A stretch of 64,000 nt of DNA from Dictyobacter formicarum (GCF_016587435.1 NZ_BNJJ01000023.1:1-64000); one strand, 5' to 3'. Numbered from the stretch's first letter, positions 45,087-54,117 are shown. Program-made: numbers and translations. Notes: generated by a model from the letters alone, not told the origin.

Positions 45087-45227
45087 AATATTGGTTGATC
45101 CTTCACTATTTTGTACTGAGACGTTGTAAGAGCAATATGTCCTTGAATACTCTCTTGCCAGCAGTATAATCGGGTTGTTATAATGAACACAAATCATGTT
45201 TGTCATATACTTATGAAAGATGTGCAT

Positions 45228-46121
45228 ATGAACTTCTCACAACTGCAAAGTTTTGTGGCCCTGGCAGACACAGGAAGCTTTACTGAAGCCGCGTATGCGA
45301 TTAATCTGACGCAATCCGCGGTCAGTCATGCTCTGGCTGCCCTGGAAAGCGAATTAGGAGTAACGCTGCTAGAGCGCAATCGCAAAGGCGTAGTCTCGCT
45401 CACGGCGGTGGGGCAAAAGATCATCCCTCATGTGCGGACACTGCTGGCACAGGCAGAGTCTATTGAACAGGAGGCCAGAGCTGCCCACGGCAAGACCTCT
45501 GGCAAACTACGGTTGGGCAGCATCAACTCCATCATTTCCCCACGTTTGCTTGCCAGTCTGCTAACGAACTTTCAGCAAAAATACCCTGACATGGAGGTCG
45601 TGCTATTTGAAGGTGCGATGCAAGAAGTTGGGGAATGGATCGAGGACAGCATTGTCGATGTCGGTTTTGTAGTTCTTCCCGCTCCCAATGTTGAGAGTAG
45701 CCCGGTTACTACTGATGAATTATGCGTGCTGGTGCCGCCGGGGCATCGCCTTCGCACAAGATCAGCGGCAACCTTCAAAGAGCTGCGCGAAGAAGGATTT
45801 ATTATGGAAAAGAGCCAGTGTGCCCTGCATCTGCTCCAGCGTGTAGGCTTTGGAACCAGCAAGAACCGGCCACATATTCGGTACCAGGCCAGTGATAGCG
45901 CCACCATCCTGGCCATGGTACGTGAAGGACTGGGCATCACGCTGCTACCACGACAGATGCTGCCCCAAAAACTGGAGGGTGCCATTGCCCTCCCACTTGA
46001 TCCTCCTCAGCCACTCCAAATTGGACTCGGCATCAGATCAGCCAGAGTGGCATCTCCAGGGGCAACCCTATTTATTCAGACCGCCCAGATCTGGGCGCAA
46101 GAGCGGGATGAACTCTTTTGA
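45228..46121 (+). CDS. LysR-family transcriptional regulator
   Basis: 297 residues from the ATG at 45228 (MNFSQLQSFVALADTGSFTE); in-frame ATGs at 45183 and 45213 are alternatives. N-terminal winged HTH (AAYAINLTQSAVSHALAALESELGVTLLERNRKGVVSLTAVGQ), linker helix, and a type 2 periplasmic-binding-like effector domain (GKLRLGSINSIISPRLLASLL to the end). LysR proteins usually sit divergent to a gene they regulate and bind T-N11-A sites in the shared gap; here the MFS efflux gene is that neighbour. A small hairpin AGAACA/TGTTCT lies after the stop near 46175-46189. Confidence 0.92.
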   Translation: MNFSQLQSFVALADTGSFTEAAYAINLTQSAVSHALAALESELGVTLLERNRKGVVSLTAVGQKIIPHVRTLLAQAESIEQEARAAHGKTSGKLRLGSINSIISPRLLASLLTNFQQKYPDMEVVLFEGAMQEVGEWIEDSIVDVGFVVLPAPNVESSPVTTDELCVLVPPGHRLRTRSAATFKELREEGFIMEKSQCALHLLQRVGFGTSKNRPHIRYQASDSATILAMVREGLGITLLPRQMLPQKLEGAIALPLDPPQPLQIGLGIRSARVASPGATLFIQTAQIWAQERDELF

Positions 46122-46387
46122 GAAAAATATGGTATGATCTAAATAGTTCAGAAAAAACTTCTAGGAGTCAATCAAGAACATCTTGTTCTGTTCCAGTACC
46201 TGTCTATTCACTCCTAAAAAAGATATAATATTAAGAATTGAATGGTTTATCATAGAGGAGCAATGCGAGTAAAAAATTATACGACTATAAAAAACCATCT
46301 GCTCGGCTGAGAATATTATGCTGATGGTATAGTATAATGAGAACCCGCTGATAGAGCACCTATAATTTCTGAAGAGGATAAAATAAT

Positions 46388-47497
46388 ATGGCATCACAAG
46401 CCGGGAAAATTACCAACTCTGATACTCCCATAGTCAAAGAAATAGAAGAAAGAGCTCTCCTGGCAGCGATTGTTGACTCTTCAGATGATGCAATTGTTAG
46501 TAAGACACTTGATAGTATCATTATGAGCTGGAATCATGCGGCTGAAGAAATGTTTGGCTACACCGCTGAAGAAGCCGTTGGGCAATCAATTCTCTTGATT
46601 GTTCCCCCTGAATTACATCATGAAGAGGTAGAAATCATTCAGAAACTTCGGGCAGGTATTCGCATTCAGCACTATGAAACCGTACGCGTGCGCAAAGATA
46701 AAACACGCATCGAGGTTTCCTTGAGTATCTCTCCAGTCAAAGATAGTGAAGGACGAATTATTGGGGGCGCTAAAATTGCTCGTGATATTAGCAAACGAAA
46801 AGCTGAAGAACGAAACAAAGATGCGTTCATTAGTATGGCAAGCCATGAACTGAAAACACCCATCACCAGTCTAAAAGGTTTTACGCAAGTATTGCTACGT
46901 CGTTTCAAACAGCAAAATGATGAATATACCGTGCGCCTCCTATCACGTATGGATGGACAACTCAATAAGCTCATAAAACGTATCAACGAGATGCTGGATA
47001 TTTCTATCATAGAATCCGGACAACTCGAATATCATAGAGAAGCATTTGCCGTGAATTCAGTCGTGCAAGAAATTGTGGAGACCGTACAAGAGACGACGCG
47101 CACTCACCATATCGTGATAGAGCAGCAGCCATACGTGCAGATATTTGGAGATAAGGATCGTATTGAACAGGTCTTGATGAACCTGCTGACTAACGCTATC
47201 AAGTATTCTCCCCAGGCAAATCGCGTGATTGTCCGCGTCGAAACTGATACCAACGGAAGCAATGCCATCATCAAGGTACAGGATTTCGGCTTAGGCATTG
47301 CCAGATCTCACCAACAGCACATTTTTCGACGCTTCTATCGTGTTAACGAGGAAAAGAGTCAAAACTTTCCTGGATTGGGTATTGGCCTCTACATCTGCGA
47401 TGAAATCGTTAAGCGCCATGGAGGGCACATCAGCGTGCAAAGTGAAGAGGGAAAAGGCTCTACTTTCTCGCTTGTGCTTCCTTTATTACCCCAATAG
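46388..47497 (+). CDS. Cytosolic PAS-domain histidine kinase
   Basis: 369 residues, no membrane spans. PAS domain (about 25-140: AAIVDSSDDAIVSKTLDSIIMSWNHAAEEMFGYTAEEAVGQ; PVKDSEGRIIGGAKIARDISKRK), then HisKA with phospho-accepting His in FISMASHELKTPITSLKGFTQVLL, and HATPase_c (NLLTNAIKYSPQANRVIV; VQDFGLGIARSHQQHIFRRFYRV; GLGIGLYICDEIVKRHGG). All boxes intact. No response regulator nearby, so it is an orphan. It is the last host gene before the integrative element; its stop lies 90 bp before the left attachment repeat. Confidence 0.92.
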   Translation: MASQAGKITNSDTPIVKEIEERALLAAIVDSSDDAIVSKTLDSIIMSWNHAAEEMFGYTAEEAVGQSILLIVPPELHHEEVEIIQKLRAGIRIQHYETVRVRKDKTRIEVSLSISPVKDSEGRIIGGAKIARDISKRKAEERNKDAFISMASHELKTPITSLKGFTQVLLRRFKQQNDEYTVRLLSRMDGQLNKLIKRINEMLDISIIESGQLEYHREAFAVNSVVQEIVETVQETTRTHHIVIEQQPYVQIFGDKDRIEQVLMNLLTNAIKYSPQANRVIVRVETDTNGSNAIIKVQDFGLGIARSHQQHIFRRFYRVNEEKSQNFPGLGIGLYICDEIVKRHGGHISVQSEEGKGSTFSLVLPLLPQ

Positions 47498-47586
47498 ATT
47501 GAGCGCATCCACAATAACATACCACTGGTGATTCAGGAAGCGTTGCCACCTGGCTCTCTCATTTTGTGCCAGGGATCTCCAACCAA

Positions 47587-47719
47587 CAGACGAATCAGTA
47601 GTTCTCACGCGCCAAAAAGCCCATCCATAGCTTTACTGTCTGCTTGCTATGAATGGGCCTGTCAGGCGGGTTTAGGTGGGCGATTAGGGATTCGAACCCC
47701 AGACCTACTGTGTGTAAAA
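47587..47719 (-). repeat. Left attachment site (attL) with truncated tRNA-Val copy
   Basis: 47634-47719 is identical to 61973-62058 over 86 bp; the outer part has a few differences. It holds the tRNA acceptor 3' strand, T arm and anticodon region up to GTGTGTAAAACA, after which it diverges (TAGGGTAAG in place of GTCGCTCTA). The tRNA terminator hairpin (GCCCAT..ATGGGC) is included. The cut tRNA cannot function. Confidence 0.92.
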
Positions 47720-47941
47720 CATAGGGTAAGAAAAACGCCCTAAATCAGCCTGTAGAGCCAGTTCACAGGGTATGGAACTGCTACTTTTTTGAGCGAATAA
47801 GTAGTTTACAGGACAAAAAGCAGCAGTTCTCAGCTAATTATATCTTTAGAATATTATTGGATTAGAAGACAGCATATACGTTCTCAATTATATAGGCCCC
47901 CACAAGTTTTTTCTATTATTAAAAGTAATATGGAGCTATAA

Positions 47942-48415
47942 ATGTTAGACCAAAACATCACGACGCTCTTAGCTGCGCTAATTGGTGGTTTATTATCAGC
48001 ATTAGGTGGTTTTTTTGCTAATTATTATATACAATCAACCTCCGATAAAATCTCTAAGAAAAAAGAAATTCGTAATATGGCAGAGAAGGTATTTAAAAAA
48101 ACAGATGAGATAAGCCAAGAACATTTAAATATTCTTGACAATTTGAGTAACCTAAAAAACCTTAAAGATAGTGCCAGGAAAATCACTTTAGCTTTGAGTC
48201 AAATAGAATTCATGGTAAATTTTTATTTGCCGCCATTAAGGGAGGACTTCGCTGAATATAAAGGTAAATTTGATAATTTAATAGATGCTATAGAATTTCA
48301 CAATCTAGAAGATTTAACAACTTACGAAAATACGCATAAATTAAGTAAAGTAAGTAAAAAATATCAATTATCGATTATCGCTTTCTATAATAAAGAAGGA
48401 TACAGCTATTTTTAG
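47942..48415 (+). CDS. Membrane-anchored coiled-coil protein, unknown function (element cargo)
   Basis: 157 residues, strongly AT-rich DNA. One N-terminal membrane span with small-residue packing (LLAALIGGLLSALGGFFANYYI), then a charged helical region that probably forms a coiled coil (STSDKISKKKEIRNMAEKVF; HLNILDNLSNLKNLKDSARK). No known family. Stands alone at the left end of the element on the strand opposite to the integrase and is followed by a strong terminator that overlaps its stop codon. Base composition unlike the integrase operon suggests separate acquisition. A defence or toxin role is only a guess. Confidence 0.65.
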   Translation: MLDQNITTLLAALIGGLLSALGGFFANYYIQSTSDKISKKKEIRNMAEKVFKKTDEISQEHLNILDNLSNLKNLKDSARKITLALSQIEFMVNFYLPPLREDFAEYKGKFDNLIDAIEFHNLEDLTTYENTHKLSKVSKKYQLSIIAFYNKEGYSYF

Positions 48416-48429
48416 CTGTGTCCTTCTTT
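48392..48429 (+). terminator. Terminator between convergent cargo gene and integrase
   Basis: 17-bp stem (one G-T pair) AAAGAAGGATACAGCTA with its complement around TTTT, ending in CTTTT. A-rich on the left, so it can also serve the minus strand. Confidence 0.9.
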
Positions 48430-48438
48430 TGGTTATTT

Positions 48439-49440
48439 CTACTCCGTCCAATAACCAGATCCATACACATCGTTATCAGATGAGTTATTTTCATTCCTCA
48501 AAGGCGAAAACTTCTCATGAGATTTACGCAAGTGTTGGGTGCTGATAGATGCATAATGGTTTGTCATAGTCAGAGTAGTGTGTCCCATTTGGCGCTGGAC
48601 ATCCAGAGGACTACGGCCCATTTCTAGCTGAGTAGTCGCCATATACCGACGGCAATTATGCGCACCAACTTTTTTCCCATCGATGCCAGTACGTTTCTTT
48701 AATCGCTTAAAAAGCATAGAGACACCATGATGTGTAAGAGGCCGCCCATCATCAGCCAGGAAGACGCGATCATCTTTACGCGCAACATCTGTACGCGCCA
48801 GGACTGGCCTATGTCCACTCAGATAATGATGCAATGCTCGAAAGCCGTCACGCGAAACCGGAACTTGCTGCCACTTCTGCCCCTTGCGATGCACCAGGAG
48901 TAACCTGTCATTCTTATCTATATCGCCCAGGCGAAGCCCGGCTAGCTCGCTCAATCGTATACCAGTATCAATGAACAGTGTGACAATAGCTCTATTCCGA
49001 GCTGTCAATGCGCGCCGAAGCGCGGGCTTGTTTATATCGCCTTCTTCACAAGCAGCCAGAAGCTTTTGAATATCATCAGTATTATAAGTAGGGACAAATT
49101 TTTTCTCGACACGAGGCAACTTGAAACGGGTAGAAATTGGTTTTTCCAGGTATTCTTCTTGTTCTAACCAATGGCAAAAAACGAGCATTGATTGACCATA
49201 GCTATGGATTGATTCGTCGCTCATCTCCTTTCCGCTATGCGTAGGTGTCTTTTTTAAATAGGCCATCCAACCCCTCAAGTGCTCCAGTTTCAACCGTTCC
49301 ACTTCTTTAATACCATGAGCTGAATGGAGCCAGGTAGAAAAGTAACGCAATCGCTGCTCGTACGTCTGAAGCGTTTTGGGTGTGCAGTTATCCAGCTCGC
49401 GCACTTCAAGAAATTCCTGTATAGCCTGCTGTATTTCCAT
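48439..49440 (-). CDS. Tyrosine recombinase (integrase)
   Basis: 333 residues from the ATG at 49440 (MEIQQAIQEFLEVRELDNCT) with AAGGAG eight bases upstream; the open frame extends upstream into the rep gene. N-terminal SAM-like core-binding domain, then the catalytic domain with Arg in IDTGIRLSELAGLRLGDI, Lys in HRKGQKWQQVPV, His-Arg in VGAHNCRRYMATTQ, His in QMGHTTLTMTNHY, and nucleophile Tyr in the same motif. All residues are present. It would carry out integration at, and excision from, the tRNA-Val site 0.7 kb away. It is the last gene of the rep-int unit, 10 bp after rep. No obvious excisionase is adjacent. Confidence 0.95.
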   Translation of the reverse strand: MEIQQAIQEFLEVRELDNCTPKTLQTYEQRLRYFSTWLHSAHGIKEVERLKLEHLRGWMAYLKKTPTHSGKEMSDESIHSYGQSMLVFCHWLEQEEYLEKPISTRFKLPRVEKKFVPTYNTDDIQKLLAACEEGDINKPALRRALTARNRAIVTLFIDTGIRLSELAGLRLGDIDKNDRLLLVHRKGQKWQQVPVSRDGFRALHHYLSGHRPVLARTDVARKDDRVFLADDGRPLTHHGVSMLFKRLKKRTGIDGKKVGAHNCRRYMATTQLEMGRSPLDVQRQMGHTTLTMTNHYASISTQHLRKSHEKFSPLRNENNSSDNDVYGSGYWTE

Positions 49441-49450
49441 AGAGCACTCC

Positions 49451-50761
49451 TTACTGAATATCCTCAGAATTATAAATCTGCTGTTTACGATGAACCTCTG
49501 CCAGGAAATCACGGCCCTTTTCATCCAGATATTCTTGACCATGATCATAAAGCCACTGGAAGGTAAGAGACATATCAGCGCCAGGCGCAGCATATTCCCC
49601 GCCGAGCCAGGCTGACAAGGTTGACGTGTAGCCAATTATCCCAGCCAGGCCACGCTCAAGATTTTTCTCACGTATACGACGACGAACCACCGGCCCCAGG
49701 TCAGGCTCAGATGGTTCAGAAAACGCCGACTGAAGAACCACCCAGGCCGGATGTGTCGGCCAGCGCGAACGGTTACTATCTTCTGTTGGCATCACATACC
49801 GGAGCCAGCCGTCAGCATCACCGTCAGCGTCACCATCGGCCCGGCCAGCTGCATACGACCATAGCGACGAGAAATGATTGAGGAGATCATAGGCACCCTC
49901 GATAGGAACGGCCAGGTTATGCAGAAATGAGCGCGTGATATGAAACTCATTGCGCCAGACGGTAGATGAACCATCCCACTTCCCACCATAGGGACCAGCT
50001 GTCCCTTTTTTCCATAGATCATACATCCAGGTCTTATGCGATTTCTGAACAATCTCCAGTGTCTTGTTGTAAATGCGGCAGGAGATCGGCGAAGCACCGG
50101 AGCTAAAGCGCATATACGAGGGTATCCGACTATCCAGGTCTACGGTATCTGGCCCATACACGGTTGACTGTTTACGCGCACGAGTCACAAAATCTTGCTG
50201 ATAGTTTGCCAACGCGAAGTCATAGCCCGTTACGTCAGCGCACAGGTCCACAGACGACACCTGCAAATGGATACGCTCACCGAAGATCGATGCCAGGAAC
50301 AGATGCATATTGGTCAGCGCATCACCCGCCCAGGGCTGCGACCAGAGGTATTCTGAGGAAAAGCGAACTTGCGCAATGACACTGTTAAACGTGCCACGCG
50401 AAATGGTCAGTGTGAGCAATGGACAGGTGAGCAGCCAACGCCACTGACGACCCGCCCCATGTGGCTCAACAAAGAGTGTTGCCCCTTGAAATGACCAATC
50501 AGACGCAACAGCCGTCTCGACGCGCTTTGCTTCATCCTGTAAATAACCTAATTCTTGCTGAAGCGCATCATCAAGTTCTTGCTGAATCGGTTGAAACGAC
50601 TCATCTGAATAGCGAACATTCAAGACCAGGGTATCCACTCCATAGCCAACCAGTTTAATATTGTCGATCAGGGCATCAAAAACCGACAGAAATGATAATG
50701 AGGGTGGAGCAGATCCACCCTCAGAACCAGGAGTCACCTTTTCGAAAGAATATTTGCACAT
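49451..50761 (-). CDS. Replication initiator/relaxase-like protein (Rep_trans-like)
   Basis: 436 residues from the ATG at 50761 (MCKYSFEKVTPGSEGG) with AGGAGG seven bases upstream. The layout resembles the rolling-circle Rep_trans/MOB-T group: an early YGVDTLVLNVRY strand, a central VSSVDLCADVTGYDF strand (the R/VDL.D motif), the SCRIYNKTLEIVQKSHKTWM segment, and VWRNEFHITRSFLHN. The catalytic Tyr is not certain. A Gly-Asp-Ala repeat (RADGDADGDADG) near residue 330 comes from a short DNA repeat. It would nick the element's origin for replication or transfer. Directly upstream of the integrase in the same unit. Confidence 0.55.
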   Translation of the reverse strand: MCKYSFEKVTPGSEGGSAPPSLSFLSVFDALIDNIKLVGYGVDTLVLNVRYSDESFQPIQQELDDALQQELGYLQDEAKRVETAVASDWSFQGATLFVEPHGAGRQWRWLLTCPLLTLTISRGTFNSVIAQVRFSSEYLWSQPWAGDALTNMHLFLASIFGERIHLQVSSVDLCADVTGYDFALANYQQDFVTRARKQSTVYGPDTVDLDSRIPSYMRFSSGASPISCRIYNKTLEIVQKSHKTWMYDLWKKGTAGPYGGKWDGSSTVWRNEFHITRSFLHNLAVPIEGAYDLLNHFSSLWSYAAGRADGDADGDADGWLRYVMPTEDSNRSRWPTHPAWVVLQSAFSEPSEPDLGPVVRRRIREKNLERGLAGIIGYTSTLSAWLGGEYAAPGADMSLTFQWLYDHGQEYLDEKGRDFLAEVHRKQQIYNSEDIQ

Positions 50762-50765
50762 AGGC

Positions 50766-50963
50766 TTACCTCCTCTTGAACTTTTCATATCGACGAGAGA
50801 GATAACACTTTGCTCGAAATTCAAGCCAGTTTAATTCAACGTTCATGGCAAAACCGTATGGAGAACGACCCGCAAAGATATCCTTGAGATCGAACCAGGA
50901 AGTTAGGTACACGCCATAGAGGAACTGGACAAAGTACCAGCAGAGCCGTGTATACCTCATCAT
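50766..50963 (-). CDS. Small hypothetical protein of the rep-int unit
   Basis: 65 residues, rich in aromatic and basic residues (MMRYTRLCWYFVQFLYGVYL; KCYLSRRYEKFKRR). AAAGGA lies a few bases before the ATG-ATG pair at 50963/50960. It lies four bases before rep and 14 bases after the SprT-like gene, so it belongs to the same transcript. No family recognised. Confidence 0.55.
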   Translation of the reverse strand: MMRYTRLCWYFVQFLYGVYLTSWFDLKDIFAGRSPYGFAMNVELNWLEFRAKCYLSRRYEKFKRR

Positions 50964-50977
50964 ATGTATCCTTTCAT

Positions 50978-51568
50978 TTATTCATCTTTAACCACGAGCG
51001 TAAAAAGATCACCACACTGGTTACAAGTTGCATCAAACTCATCACTTGCCACGCGCACCTTGACCGGCTTTTCACAGGAGCACTGGTACAAGCGTAGGCG
51101 AGAGCCAGGCGCTTTCTCTTTTGTCCGTGGCACAATTGCAGCATGTGGATAGGGACCGATCCGTGACACATACTCTTGTAGCACCGGAAGCAGCTGCGCC
51201 CCAACAACTGTCGCCGTTGGAGGACCATCCAGCCCCACTTTCCGAGCCGCTTGTGAGAACTCTTTCCGATGTCCAAAGCGACCATGAAAATGAGCATGGA
51301 TCAGTTCATGCAAAAGCGTTCCAAGCACCTGGATAGAGTCAGAGAGACGAGGAGAAATGAAAATTTGCGCGACCCCATCGGCGCACATCGTTGGAGGGAA
51401 ACACTGTCCAATGGTGACATGTTTATCACCGCCACCGCCGGACATCGGCCAACCACAGGAGACACGAACGGGAACCGGAGCCAGGCCGCAGCGTTGCATA
51501 TGCTCAAAAAGAAAGAGCGTTGCATGATACAGCCAGGACTCACGGAACTGCTGAAGCTGTTCATCCAT
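50978..51568 (-). CDS. SprT-like zinc metalloprotease
   Basis: 196 residues. The zinc-binding helix HELIHAHFHGRFGH (His-Glu-x-x-His) lies near residues 87-100, and a C-terminal zinc ribbon (QCSCEKPVKVRV ... CNQCGDLF) near 160-190. The SprT/Spartan-like domain in eukaryotes removes DNA-protein crosslinks; in phages and mobile elements it is common but its role is not settled. First gene of the sprT-orf65-rep-int unit; the shared 30-bp box lies 10 bp upstream of its start. Removal of Rep-DNA adducts would be a fitting role, but this is inference. Confidence 0.85.
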   Translation of the reverse strand: MDEQLQQFRESWLYHATLFLFEHMQRCGLAPVPVRVSCGWPMSGGGGDKHVTIGQCFPPTMCADGVAQIFISPRLSDSIQVLGTLLHELIHAHFHGRFGHRKEFSQAARKVGLDGPPTATVVGAQLLPVLQEYVSRIGPYPHAAIVPRTKEKAPGSRLRLYQCSCEKPVKVRVASDEFDATCNQCGDLFTLVVKDE

Positions 51569-51577
51569 AAAACCACC

Positions 51578-51607
51578 TCAAAAGTTAGCGTTTAAACGGG
51601 GACTTTT
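51578..51607 (-). promoter_or_regulatory. Shared 30-bp box upstream of the SprT-rep-int unit
   Basis: TCAAAAGTTAGCGTTTAAAC plus GGGGACTTTT, 29 of 30 bases identical to 56941-56970. Centre GTTTAAAC is palindromic. Same distance class from the next minus-strand gene in both places. Confidence 0.75.
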
Positions 51608-51703
51608 TTCCTAACTGTTATACCAGGATTAGAACATCCGTTATATATTCATATTGATATATGTTGGTTAAACCAGACACATCATGTAGAAAGTGGAATT
51701 ACA

Positions 51704-52534
51704 ATGGCAAAACTTATTCTCAGGCACTTTTTCTATCTCAACGAAAGCATAGTAGATGACTATCTTTCGCAGTTGGAGGGTGGTTTACAAGAAGGACCAT
51801 ATACCACAAAGGAAGTAAAATCGGGAAATAAAGGAGGAAGTGCAGGGACTAAATACTTTATTGAAGCCAACATAAATGCTGGTTCATCCACGTCTTCTGA
51901 AACGACACAAACGATACGCGAAACTCCCACAGCAAAATTTAATCGCATGTACAGTCTCTTACAAGAAAATGAGGAAGAGATAATACATCCTTTAAGTGGG
52001 TTCGACCAGGCTGTATATGATCAGATTGAGCCTGCGGAAATCGTAGAAGTTCGAGGAATTGCAAAGTTGCCCCAATGGGAAAAAATAGCAAAGGCAGTTA
52101 ATGATACGTCAGGTCTTTTAGATATAATGAAAGCGCTAGGGCAAGACCCTTTTGCCGATCCAGGAGCGCTTGAGGCTTATCAAGGTATCACTGGCATCAT
52201 GAATAGTAAAAGTCAGGATGATACAGTTCTGATAATCGCACCTATAGGCTCACCTAAATTTAAATTTGTAACAAAGCTTGAAGCGTCATACATACGTAGT
52301 AAGAAAGAAGAGTTCGAGACAGAAGTAACCATATTAGGCAAAGTAACCAGGCGCTTAGCCAAAGGTGAAAAAATTGACATCTTTAGTGTTCTACCAGATG
52401 TAGATGCGCTGCAAAATCTTAATCGAGCACAACGGAGGCAAGCTGGAAAAAATAAAACATCTACAGAAACACCATTGGATGAAAAAGTAGGTTATCCTGC
52501 TATACAAATACAGCCAATAGCCATTTATCAGTAA
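51704..52534 (+). CDS. DUF6414-like cargo protein
   Basis: 276 residues. The opening (ILRHFFYLNESIVDDYLSQLEGGLQEG) followed by a Gly/Ser-rich stretch and TPTAKFNRMYSLLQE matches what I recall of the DUF6414 family, which is scattered among genomic islands and has no known function. It is AT-richer than its neighbours and lies on the opposite strand between two operons of the element, so it was probably inserted as cargo. No membrane span and no signal. A role in defence is possible because of the location but is not shown by the sequence. Confidence 0.5.
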   Translation: MAKLILRHFFYLNESIVDDYLSQLEGGLQEGPYTTKEVKSGNKGGSAGTKYFIEANINAGSSTSSETTQTIRETPTAKFNRMYSLLQENEEEIIHPLSGFDQAVYDQIEPAEIVEVRGIAKLPQWEKIAKAVNDTSGLLDIMKALGQDPFADPGALEAYQGITGIMNSKSQDDTVLIIAPIGSPKFKFVTKLEASYIRSKKEEFETEVTILGKVTRRLAKGEKIDIFSVLPDVDALQNLNRAQRRQAGKNKTSTETPLDEKVGYPAIQIQPIAIYQ

Positions 52535-52596
52535 AACTCACAGAGAATGTAAATAGACAGGCGCGTGTTACTTGTGTGCGCCTGTCTACCATGCCG

Positions 52597-52833
52597 CTAG
52601 TACATGCTCAATTCCCAATGCTCTAGCAGATTGACTGTACACTCAGGACCATAGAGTGAGGCAGAGGAAGCGGAGCGAACACAATAAACGAGCGACGACC
52701 GACAGCAAAATGACGCATACCCAAAGGCTTTCACAATCATATTGGCTTGCTGTTCGGTGGTTGCCCAGGCGACAATGCCCAGGCAGCCATCAATTTGAGC
52801 CATGTCATAGGCCACAACAATAAACAGCGGCAT
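52597..52833 (-). CDS. Small Cys/Ala-rich protein of the element
   Basis: 78 residues with AGGAGG six bases before the ATG. MPLFIVVAYDMAQIDGCLGI then ATTEQQANMIVKAFGY suggests a small alpha/beta fold. No family recognised. Last gene of the minus-strand primase series, 10 bases after the 67-residue gene. Confidence 0.6.
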   Translation of the reverse strand: MPLFIVVAYDMAQIDGCLGIVAWATTEQQANMIVKAFGYASFCCRSSLVYCVRSASSASLYGPECTVNLLEHWELSMY

Positions 52834-52843
52834 CCTCTACCTC

Positions 52844-53047
52844 CTATGCTTGATAGACCTCGATAGGAGCCAACCAACGGCCAACATTCAGACTATGGAC
52901 TTGCAGGACACCACGCACACGGCGAGCACGATTGATACGATGAATGCCACCATCAGCCATCCGAGCATACACACCGTTATTGCGACCATTTACATTCGCC
53001 CATACGGCTTCATTAATTGCCCGAACACCGGCTAAACGTTCCATCAT
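52844..53047 (-). CDS. Small basic protein of the element
   Basis: 67 residues from the ATG at 53047 with AGGAGG eight bases upstream. Sequence MMERLAGVRAINEAVWANVNG then RRVRGVLQVHSLNVGRW is basic and may bind nucleic acid, by composition only. Lies 11 bases after the primase gene. No family recognised. Confidence 0.6.
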   Translation of the reverse strand: MMERLAGVRAINEAVWANVNGRNNGVYARMADGGIHRINRARRVRGVLQVHSLNVGRWLAPIEVYQA

Positions 53048-53058
53048 TGAGATACCTC

Positions 53059-54036
53059 CTAGAAGTGACCACCCGCCAGAATGTGTGACCACAAGTCGCG
53101 AGCGGAGAGTCCATAGTAGTAGCGGAGAAAATCGAAGAGCGATCCACCTTGACGCCAGACATGACAGTACCAGCAACAAATGTCAGGATAGGTGGGATAA
53201 TAGGCACGAAACGACGGATGGGTGTCCACACCATCATCATGATGAGCACCAAAGGGACAACACCCCAACCCTCGCTGATCAAGCTGGACATACCGACTAA
53301 TGATTGCTACCGGGTCTTGCTGGTTACACCAATCCCGAATGGTCAGTGATGAGCCAGCAGAATCTGTACGAGCAACAGGATTGAAGGATATGGCCCGCGG
53401 TGTCGTGGGCGCAGCCTGGTCAGTGACCAGGGACGGGGCAGACGCCGGAACCGGAGCCCGCTGGACAGTGGAGAACCAGGCCAGCATGTCAGCCAGCGAT
53501 GCCGCCACCGGCACGAACTGCCCCTGCGACCAGGTTACAAACGGATAGCATTCACCCGTCAGACGATGCACACCGAGCGGCAGCCGAACCAGCGAGCCTA
53601 GCGGCATACTCTCAGATAAAGCATCCTGCTTTGGGTAGAACTCGACACCAGATGGACAGAAGGGTAACAACCAACGACGCGCTAGTGCAGGCGAGGCCGG
53701 ATCACGGAAGAAGACGCGCAGATGCGCGCCACGGCGCGACTGTTCCAGGTAGGACGGCACCCCCGCCCCCGCCAACTGCATTTGGGCCTGGAGGAGATCG
53801 ACCAGGCCAGACGACGCGTCACTATCAAAGACGGCGAACCGACATAGCCCATACTCATCAATGAGATAGGAGCCAATCGTCTGCACGCCTTGCAGGTGAC
53901 GATAAACCACATCATAGGTGAGCGGGCAGCCAGCGCGATAATAGCGGCCATCCGACCGCTGATACGCATAATCATCACGACGGCCTACACAGCATGCCAT
54001 AAAGGCATCAAGCAGGTGTTTTGTGACCACAACCAT
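53059..54036 (-). CDS. AEP-type primase with C-terminal CHC2-like zinc module
   Basis: About 325 residues from the ATG at 54036 (MVVVTKHLLDAF); GGTGAT precedes it. An upstream ATG at 54108 is possible. The archaeo-eukaryotic primase fold of the TOTE-associated type is seen: LTYDVVYRHLQGVQTIGSYLI, metal-binding DxD in FAVFDSDASSG (residues 71 and 73), and the SRRGAHLRVFF motif with the nucleotide-binding His near 105. The last 67 residues (CCPFGAHHDDGVDTHPSF ... CCWYCHVWRQGGSLFDFL) look like the zinc finger of DnaG-type primases. Such a combination would prime DNA synthesis of the element. It supports the view that the element replicates autonomously after excision. Confidence 0.8.
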   Translation of the reverse strand: MVVVTKHLLDAFMACCVGRRDDYAYQRSDGRYYRAGCPLTYDVVYRHLQGVQTIGSYLIDEYGLCRFAVFDSDASSGLVDLLQAQMQLAGAGVPSYLEQSRRGAHLRVFFRDPASPALARRWLLPFCPSGVEFYPKQDALSESMPLGSLVRLPLGVHRLTGECYPFVTWSQGQFVPVAASLADMLAWFSTVQRAPVPASAPSLVTDQAAPTTPRAISFNPVARTDSAGSSLTIRDWCNQQDPVAIISRYVQLDQRGLGCCPFGAHHDDGVDTHPSFRAYYPTYPDICCWYCHVWRQGGSLFDFLRYYYGLSARDLWSHILAGGHF

Positions 54037-54117
54037 AGCAATCACCAAGAGCAATGAACGCACGCCTGCCAACCGTAGAGAACGGCGTGCAGGCGTGCAG
54101 GCGTGCAAGAGATGGCG

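Noticed and set aside
47528..47743. 71-codon frame over the left attachment site
   Set aside because: Translates the tRNA fragment and its terminator.
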